A DNA stretch of 12,623 bases from Candidatus Altimarinota bacterium. Lineage in GTDB: Bacteria > Patescibacteriota > Gracilibacteria > GCA-2401425 > JAJOLG01. Below the pieces are notes generated by a model. That model saw nothing but the letters and a program-made list of their open reading frames with translations. It did no database searches and was not told where the DNA came from. The stretch covers positions 1 through 12,623 of the forward strand of contig JAJOLG010000034.1 in NCBI GenBank assembly GCA_021129445.1. The letters run 5' to 3'. Every line of letters begins with the position of its first letter. Position 1 is the first letter of the stretch. The position numbers and the translations under genes were made by a program. This document shows, piece after piece, positions 8,171-12,623 of this stretch.

Positions 8171-9877
8171 ATGATATTGTTACAAATAGCTTCAAATACA
8201 CAGGTTGAAAACCTGAATTTATTTGGCACAGACTTTTGGTTTTACGTTGAAATAGTAATAATTACTGTAATAGTAATAATGCAACTTAAAACTTTTGATA
8301 ATGTCAGAAGAAGAATTATTGAATTACGTCAAATTTTCGATTATAGCTTCACCATTAAATATGGTTTTATTGAAAAGAAAAAACTTGGAAAAATAGAAGG
8401 CGATTCAGAAGAGATTCAGTACGAAGATGGAACTGAGGAAGAATCACTCTCTGAAATAGTTGGCGATGATATTGCAAAACTGACACTTATTGAAACTGAA
8501 GGTGAGAACGCAATTATCACAAAAATAAAGAACGCAATTAATACCTATTTAATTAACAACTATGGTGCAGCGGTTAATTTTAGTATCATAAAGGATATTA
8601 TTGATAGAGAAGTAGAAGTAAAAGATGAGGAAATAACTCAGACAATTACAATCCCACTCTATTTGGGTCTTGCAGCCACAATGGTTGGAATTATCTTAGG
8701 TCTATTTTCTATGCCCAATTTAGATGGAGATGGCTTTTCACAAGGTGTAAATGCACTTATCAATGGTGTTAAAATAGCTATGATAGCAAGTCTGTCAGGT
8801 TTGTTTTTTACAACATTACTATCATCTACGTTCTATAAAAATGCAAAAAGCAAAGTATTAAAAGAGAAGAACGAACAACTTTCATATTTGCAGGCAAAGT
8901 TATTACCCGAGCTTGTTAAAGCAGAAGATACAGGCGTATCAGGTTTGAAAGCTAGCTTAGACAGGTTTGCAAGGGTAGCTACAACTATTTCTGATAATGT
9001 TCTTATTGCGGCAAACCAGACTGGCGAGAATCTTGTTTTACAACAGGAAGTTATGGATAAAGTCGAGAATATGAAAGTTCTAAAAGTATCTAAATGGAAC
9101 TTAGAATTGTTTGAGAAACTTGATATGAATATGGATGCCTTTAATAAGTTTTCTACTTATTTATCCAATATGGAGAAGATTTCTTCGAACCTTCTCGAAT
9201 TTGCGGCACGCACCTCTAGTATTGACCAAGTAATTAAAGGAATTGATACTACATTGAGCGATTCAAAACAATTAACCAAATTCCTAACTGCTCATTTTGA
9301 TAAGATTGAAGATGCAGGTAATGCTGCATTAAAATCTGTTGGTATTGCTGAATCACACTTTGAAGATGCAATTGAAAGTTTAAAAACAAGAACAGATGAA
9401 ATGATAAATCAACTGTATAAGAGTGCTGGTAATCATGAAACTAAATTAGAAGACATTTATAAAGAAATCAAAGAGAATTTAAATAATATAACCTCTGAAT
9501 ATATTAGTTCGTTTTCTGAAGCTTATTCTAATTCCATTCCAAAGTTTGAACAATTAGATAATTTAGGTTTGTTACCCGAGATAAAAGAAGAATTCTTATT
9601 AAAAGCTGCTGATTTTCAAAATGAATCAGGCTTGCGGTCTGAGACACTAATTAATATAGCAAATGAGTTAGATGCATCTTTAAAATCTGTACAAAACAAA
9701 TTAAATAGTCAAGCAATAATAAGCAAACTCGAATCTATTGATGATAAATTAAAAAGAAGTACAAACAAGAATGCTAACCACAATAATTCACAATCTACGG
9801 CAATTAGAAAATCAGTCAACACGGATTTGAAAGATAATTCTTTAAGTATTGGTAAAGTGATAAAAAAATTGTTTTAA
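8171..9877 (+). CDS. MotA/TolQ/ExbB-type channel protein with long helical tail (ZorA-like)
   Basis: The protein has 568 residues. Membrane helix 1 is at 22-39. A charged cytoplasmic segment of about 115 residues follows, then helix 2 (158-182), whose PLYLGLAATMVGIILGL resembles the TolQ/ExbB consensus LLGLLGTVxGI, and helix 3 (about 200-220). A polar Thr in helix 2 (170) and the Thr pair in helix 3 (214-215) correspond to the pore-lining threonines of this family. Residues 221-568 form a mostly helical, low-aromatic tail of about 350 residues, far longer than in TolQ or MotA, as in ZorA of Zorya. With the MotB-like protein it should form a proton-driven rotary unit in the inner membrane. A TTG at 8165 inside the previous gene is possible, but ATG 8171, two nt after that gene's stop, is preferred. 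Confidence 0.85.
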   Translation: MILLQIASNTQVENLNLFGTDFWFYVEIVIITVIVIMQLKTFDNVRRRIIELRQIFDYSFTIKYGFIEKKKLGKIEGDSEEIQYEDGTEEESLSEIVGDDIAKLTLIETEGENAIITKIKNAINTYLINNYGAAVNFSIIKDIIDREVEVKDEEITQTITIPLYLGLAATMVGIILGLFSMPNLDGDGFSQGVNALINGVKIAMIASLSGLFFTTLLSSTFYKNAKSKVLKEKNEQLSYLQAKLLPELVKAEDTGVSGLKASLDRFARVATTISDNVLIAANQTGENLVLQQEVMDKVENMKVLKVSKWNLELFEKLDMNMDAFNKFSTYLSNMEKISSNLLEFAARTSSIDQVIKGIDTTLSDSKQLTKFLTAHFDKIEDAGNAALKSVGIAESHFEDAIESLKTRTDEMINQLYKSAGNHETKLEDIYKEIKENLNNITSEYISSFSEAYSNSIPKFEQLDNLGLLPEIKEEFLLKAADFQNESGLRSETLINIANELDASLKSVQNKLNSQAIISKLESIDDKLKRSTNKNANHNNSQSTAIRKSVNTDLKDNSLSIGKVIKKLF

Positions 9878-9889
9878 TAATCGCGTAAG

Positions 9890-10390
9890 ATGAGAAATGA
9901 AATATATCTTATTAATAACTATAAAAGGAGCTTAATTACACTTCTTACTATACCTATAATCTTAATTGGTTGTATTTATATTTCCTATGGTGAAATTTTT
10001 GATGGAATTATTTTACAACAGGCTAACCCTTTGAAATTTTATCAATTACACGTTCATTTAGCAGTTTTTAGTGGTAATCTTTTCCAAGTTCCATTAAAGA
10101 ATTTACCAAATATTACTGCCTCTATTGGTTATTATTCAGTAATTGCCGTTTACATTTTATTTTCTGCTTGGGTAGTGCTTTTTGCAACTTCTTCTTACTT
10201 GCAACTTTCTCAAAAAACTGGTTCAAAATTTATTATACTCGTGGAATCAGCCTTGATATTGGCAATATATATCATTTCGATTAGTCCGGATTTAAACTTA
10301 TGGCTTTCCTTGATTGGTTATATAATTATCTCAATTGTTCTTGTGATGCTACTATTGTATTGGTTGTATGAAATTAAAACTAAGCAATGA
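9890..10390 (+). CDS. Four-helix membrane protein between the two motor genes, unknown function
   Basis: The protein has 166 residues with hydrophobic helices at about 14-33, 82-104, 114-132 and 136-159. A loop at 34-80 would lie outside, and a short charged C-terminus ends in KTKQ. No family was recognised and no catalytic motif is visible. It starts 12 nt after the ZorA-like gene. Its stop overlaps the start of the ZorB-like gene in the sequence ATGA, so its translation is tied to that of the motor pair. In ordinary Zorya loci the two motor genes are adjacent; here this gene separates them, which makes it a candidate third subunit of the motor. Confidence 0.8.
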   Translation: MRNEIYLINNYKRSLITLLTIPIILIGCIYISYGEIFDGIILQQANPLKFYQLHVHLAVFSGNLFQVPLKNLPNITASIGYYSVIAVYILFSAWVVLFATSSYLQLSQKTGSKFIILVESALILAIYIISISPDLNLWLSLIGYIIISIVLVMLLLYWLYEIKTKQ

Positions 10391-11007
10391 AAAATAATAA
10401 CATATTCTGGATAAGTTACTCTGATTTAATGACAAGCCTGTTTTTTGTTATGTTGGTGCTTTTTGTTGTAACTGTTGGCTATTTGAAATCTATTGTTGAT
10501 GCAACAAATGAACAACTGGAAAAAATTCAGGAACTACAAACTGCTGTCCAAGAATTACCGGTCGAATACTTCCAATATCAACCACAATATAAAAGATTTA
10601 AATTAAACAAACAGATTCAGTTTGATAAAGGAATGTCAGAGATAAAAACAGATTATAATTCTTATTTAATTGAAGTAGGCAATTCTATTACTAAACTTAT
10701 AGATGGCCTCAATAATAATGAAGAGTACAAAAAGTTTGACATTAAATATTTAGTAGTTATTGAGGGTATGGCTTCGAAAGATAATTTTTCATTAAATTAT
10801 GAATTGAGTTACGAAAGAGCATTATCCTTATATAAATTTTGGAAAACAAACGGAATATCATTTGACCCTCAAACTTGTGAAATACAAATTTCTGGTAGTG
10901 GGATTGAAGGTATAAGAGAATATTCTGGCAATCAAGAATATAAAAATCAACAATTTTTAATTCATATAATTCCTAAAATGGGTAAAATAATTGGAGCCAA
11001 TGAGTGA
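10387..11007 (+). CDS. MotB/OmpA-type stator protein (ZorB-like)
   Basis: The protein has 206 residues: a short cytoplasmic N-terminus, one membrane helix (14-34) and an OmpA-type C-terminal domain (about 75-197) in the periplasm. Asp13 in ISYSDLMTSLFF sits at the helix entry, exactly where MotB and ZorB carry the proton-binding Asp. The OmpA motif is recognisable at 125-145 (IEGMASKDNF, then NYELSYERA). The Asp of the usual G-H-T/A-D is replaced, while the Arg (144) of the RA pair is kept, so peptidoglycan binding may be altered. A Gln/Glu-rich stalk (40-58) links helix and domain. The start ATG overlaps the previous stop by 4 nt. The assignment to the MotB/OmpA superfamily is secure; ZorB-like is the best but not the only option. 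Confidence 0.85.
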   Translation: MKNNNIFWISYSDLMTSLFFVMLVLFVVTVGYLKSIVDATNEQLEKIQELQTAVQELPVEYFQYQPQYKRFKLNKQIQFDKGMSEIKTDYNSYLIEVGNSITKLIDGLNNNEEYKKFDIKYLVVIEGMASKDNFSLNYELSYERALSLYKFWKTNGISFDPQTCEIQISGSGIEGIREYSGNQEYKNQQFLIHIIPKMGKIIGANE

Positions 11008-11812
11008 TAAAATAAAAACATACATTCTTATTAGAAATATTTTCTTAATGCTTATTTTAATAGGTTCATCTTATATCTTTTATGGCTGTTCTGGCTGTTC
11101 CCAGTCAGGTATAAGAGATAACCAACAAAAAAGGAACTATTCAAATACTGATAGTCCTACAAGAAACAAAAGGTCAGTAGATGCTTCCAAAGAAAAGGAA
11201 CCGAAAGAAAGGAATTCCATTCCTGACAATACGAATGCTATCCCCTTAAATACTCTTTATAAGAAATACAAACCTTCAGTTTTTATGATTTATACTTCTG
11301 ATGGTGTTGATGTTGATGGTTATCAAGGCACAGGATTTTTTATTTCAAAAACTGGTATTGCAGTAAGTAATTACCATGTATTTAAAGGTACTTCACAAGG
11401 TTTGGAAGTAATTGAAACTTCTGATGGTCACAAATTGAATATTGAAAAAGTTTTAAGCAAAAGCGATGAAAATGATTTCATAATATTTAAAGTTAGGTTA
11501 TCAGGTTACAACATAAATAATCCAATTCCCATTTCTTTTCAAGAACCTCAGATTGGTGAGGATGTTTTTGCTATTGGCAATCCTCGTGGATTAGAAAGCA
11601 CTTTGTCTAAAGGAATTATTTCAGGTTTTAGAGAAAAAAGGAACTATATCCAAACAACAACAGAGATAACTCATGGAAGTAGTGGGGGACCATTGTTAAA
11701 TATGAGAGGAGAAGTTGTTGGTATTACAACCGCAGGTTTAGGTGAAGCAAATCTTAATTTTGCAATAAATATTAAACAATTACCATTGCATAAATATAAT
11801 TTAGGAAACTAA
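11000..11812 (+). CDS. Lipoprotein trypsin-like serine protease (DegP/HtrA-type catalytic domain)
   Basis: The protein has 270 residues: an N-terminal hydrophobic segment (8-28) ending in FYGC with a probable lipidated Cys30, a polar linker to about 80, then a chymotrypsin-fold protease domain. The catalytic triad is visible: His126 in VSNYHVF, Asp159 in SDENDFIIFKV and Ser228 in THGSSGGPLLN. GTGFFIS (110-116) and AIGNPRGLES (191-200) are typical of HtrA enzymes. The chain ends soon after the barrel, so there is no PDZ domain, unlike DegP or DegS. It should cut proteins outside the inner membrane, anchored by lipid. A TTG at 10991 would add three residues; ATG 11000 inside the end of the previous gene is preferred. 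The lipobox is loose (Phe at -3), so a plain membrane anchor is an alternative. Confidence 0.9.
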   Translation: MSDKIKTYILIRNIFLMLILIGSSYIFYGCSGCSQSGIRDNQQKRNYSNTDSPTRNKRSVDASKEKEPKERNSIPDNTNAIPLNTLYKKYKPSVFMIYTSDGVDVDGYQGTGFFISKTGIAVSNYHVFKGTSQGLEVIETSDGHKLNIEKVLSKSDENDFIIFKVRLSGYNINNPIPISFQEPQIGEDVFAIGNPRGLESTLSKGIISGFREKRNYIQTTTEITHGSSGGPLLNMRGEVVGITTAGLGEANLNFAINIKQLPLHKYNLGN

Positions 11813-11815
11813 TTA

Positions 11816-12304
11816 ATGAAACATTGTCTTTTAAAATATTTAAGTTTTGCATTCTTACTTTTATTTTTTTCGTGTAATTCGAGAAGTGATAGAGATAGTC
11901 TTGCAGGGTATATGTCTATCAAGAAATTTGTAGATGGTGATACTTTTTGGGTGGATGATGGTTCTGAAAAAGGTTTAAAGATTCGATTAATTGGAGTCAA
12001 CACACCTGAAACTGTTCATCCTCAAAAGCCAGTTGAATATTATGGAAAGGAAGCATCTAATTATGTAAAAAAGGTATTAATGAACAAAAAGGTTCGCTTG
12101 GAATTTGATGTTAGTAAACAAGATAGGTATGGGCGAACTCTTGCATATGTTTTTTTAAATGATGGAACATTTTTAAATGCAGATTTAATTGAAAACGGTT
12201 ATGGCCAAGTTATGACTGTGCCACCGAATGTAAAGTATTCAGAAGAATTTTTAGAATTAGAAAGAAAGGCACGTGAAAATAATATTGGACTATGGAAAGA
12301 ATAG
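11816..12304 (+). CDS. Lipoprotein thermonuclease (SNase family)
   Basis: The protein has 162 residues: a signal peptide with lipobox FFSC (Cys20), then a staphylococcal-nuclease fold from about 33. Residues matching the staphylococcal enzyme are D42 (D21, in VDGDTF), R57 (R35), E65 (E43, in NTPET) and R107 (R87, in DRYGR). The calcium ligand D40 is replaced by Asn62; from memory NTPE is common in bacterial relatives and does not prove loss of activity. The enzyme should cut DNA and RNA outside the cytoplasm, anchored to a membrane. It starts 3 nt after the protease gene and is the last gene of the operon. It could be an effector that meets incoming DNA, a scavenging enzyme, or passenger cargo of the island. 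Confidence 0.9.
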   Translation: MKHCLLKYLSFAFLLLFFSCNSRSDRDSLAGYMSIKKFVDGDTFWVDDGSEKGLKIRLIGVNTPETVHPQKPVEYYGKEASNYVKKVLMNKKVRLEFDVSKQDRYGRTLAYVFLNDGTFLNADLIENGYGQVMTVPPNVKYSEEFLELERKARENNIGLWKE

Positions 12305-12313
12305 CCTACACAC

Positions 12314-12380
12314 CAGCCAAGCACATTTGCAATTCGCACCAGCCAACGCTAAAGCCAAAAATTGCAAAAGAGCTTGTCTG
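12314..12380. repeat. Imperfect hairpin element, right flank copy
   Basis: The arms 12314-12334 and 12360-12380 pair at 18 of 21 positions; mismatches lie at 12317, 12323 and 12325. The inner 9 bp (TTTGCAATT with AATTGCAAA) are perfect, and the loop is 25 nt (12335-12359). The loop matches the loop of the left copy at 15 of 25 positions, beginning CGCAC in both. It lies 9 nt after the last stop codon. A run of six T follows at 12392-12397, 11 nt beyond the stem, so it might also stop transcription, but the layout is not that of a classical terminator. Confidence 0.7.
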
Positions 12381-12392
12381 TCTGCCACCGCT

Positions 12393-12406
12393 TTTTTGCC
12401 GACCCG
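12393..12406. repeat. Short flank repeat, right copy (TTTTTGCCGACCCG)
   Basis: This is identical over 14 nt, in the same orientation, to 106-119. Here it follows the hairpin element, while on the left it precedes it. Confidence 0.6.
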
Positions 12407-12421
12407 AAAAACAAAATTAGG

Positions 12422-12442
12422 ACAGTGCTAAATTGAAAATAT
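12422..12442. repeat. Short flank repeat, right copy (ACAGT...TAAATTGAAAATAT)
   Basis: ACAGT (12422-12426) and TAAATTGAAAATAT (12429-12442) match 27-31 and 38-51 in the left flank. Because it lies 15 nt after the 14-nt word, the right-hand hairpin and the two words form a compact unit of about 130 nt. Confidence 0.45.
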
Positions 12443-12478
12443 AATGACAGAAATGAAGTAAGCCCAGCAGGTAACAAA

Positions 12479-12586
12479 GGCTATACGTAATTTGGGCAAT
12501 GTGCTGATATTAAAGTTTATAGCATTAAATAAAATTAGTTGTAAATTGAAAGTTAATCGTTTCAAAATCCCAAACTACGCATAGCC
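12479..12586. repeat. Long imperfect inverted repeat
   Basis: GGCTATACGTAATTTGGG (12479-12496) is the reverse complement of 12569-12586 with two differences in 18. The arms enclose 72 nt of AT-rich DNA without a gene. The arms are followed by CAACCGTTATGTGTG. Candidate roles are a folded recombination site, the ends of a small non-autonomous mobile element, or a transcription stop for a neighbouring unit. No flanking target duplication was recognised. Confidence 0.65.
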
Positions 12587-12623
12587 CAACCGTTATGTGT
12601 GAATTTTGAATAACTCAATAAAA

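Larger units (their letters stand above)
12305..12623. other. Right noncoding flank, 319 nt, repeats only
   Basis: No coding region is visible here on either strand. The first part (to about 12420) is clearly richer in G and C than the operon. The flank holds, in order, a hairpin element, the 14-nt word, the AT-rich word, a 9-nt GCAGGTAAC (12467-12475, the reverse complement of the first nine bases of the window) and a long inverted repeat. After 12587 the sequence CAACCGTTATGTGTG leads out of the window. Confidence 0.7.

Noticed and set aside
8171-11007. Calling the locus canonical Zorya
   Set aside because: No ZorC, ZorD or ZorE homolog is present and an extra membrane gene separates the pair; only the motor part is Zorya-like.
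188-12003. Minus-strand open frames (for example 188-427, 2830-3099, 6217-6468, 11809-12003)
   Set aside because: All overlap well-supported plus-strand genes, are short, lack domain motifs and have no promoter or partner genes; they are shadows.
12314-12397. A classical intrinsic terminator after the last gene
   Set aside because: The stem is long, mismatched and has a 25-nt loop, and the T run comes 11 nt after it; it is better explained as the repeat element seen in the left flank.
12479-12600. A classical integron attC site
   Set aside because: GCCCAAC fits RYYYAAC, but the following GTTATGT does not fit GTTRRRY, the arms do not follow the usual R/L box layout, and no integrase gene is in the window.
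1-12623. CRISPR array, tRNA or rRNA genes, transposase or integrase
   Set aside because: No regularly spaced repeats, cloverleaf, conserved rRNA words or recombinase motifs were seen on either strand.

Overview
The window is low-GC DNA from what looks like a member of the Bacteroidota. The evidence is the AT-rich codon use, the absence of clear Shine-Dalgarno sequences, a -7 box of the TAnnTTTG type, and loosely defined lipoboxes of the kind seen in that phylum. It contains one tightly packed plus-strand gene block of ten genes (264-12304) between two noncoding flanks that share repeats. All gene spacings are 12 nt or less and several genes overlap, so the block is probably a single operon read from a promoter near 76-105.

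Layout: (1) 264-1577, a lipoprotein with a von Willebrand A-like fold; (2) 1585-2031, a small three-helix membrane protein; (3) 2042-3532, a tubulin/FtsZ-like GTPase; (4) 3536-6871, a very large protein with an unknown N-terminal half and an Hsp70/actin-like ATPase half; (5) 6861-8168, a single-pass membrane protein with an outside domain and a cytoplasmic tail; (6) 8171-9877, a MotA/TolQ/ExbB-type channel protein with a very long helical tail, like ZorA; (7) 9890-10390, a four-helix membrane protein; (8) 10387-11007, a MotB/OmpA-type stator protein, like ZorB; (9) 11000-11812, a lipoprotein trypsin-like serine protease; (10) 11816-12304, a lipoprotein thermonuclease.

The genes read as one envelope-spanning machine. 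Two cytoskeletal NTPases of different fold (tubulin-like and actin/Hsp70-like) lie on the cytoplasmic side. A probable proton-driven motor pair with a peptidoglycan-facing OmpA-type domain and two further integral membrane proteins span the inner membrane. Three lipoproteins (vWA, protease, nuclease) lie outside. The partial set tubulin-like plus vWA plus OmpA-family matches a membrane-remodelling system predicted by genome context from FtsZ-like families (as I recall, Makarova and Koonin 2010). The motor pair resembles the ZorAB core of Zorya anti-phage defence, but none of the Zorya effectors ZorC, ZorD or ZorE is present. A defence or envelope-remodelling role is inference.

Both flanks carry the same imperfect hairpin element (142-204 and 12314-12380, each with a 25-nt loop of related sequence) and two further shared words. 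A separate long inverted repeat (12479-12586) follows on the right. This suggests that the operon sits in the genome as a cassette-like insert between dispersed repeats. No tRNA, rRNA, transposase, integrase or CRISPR array was seen.
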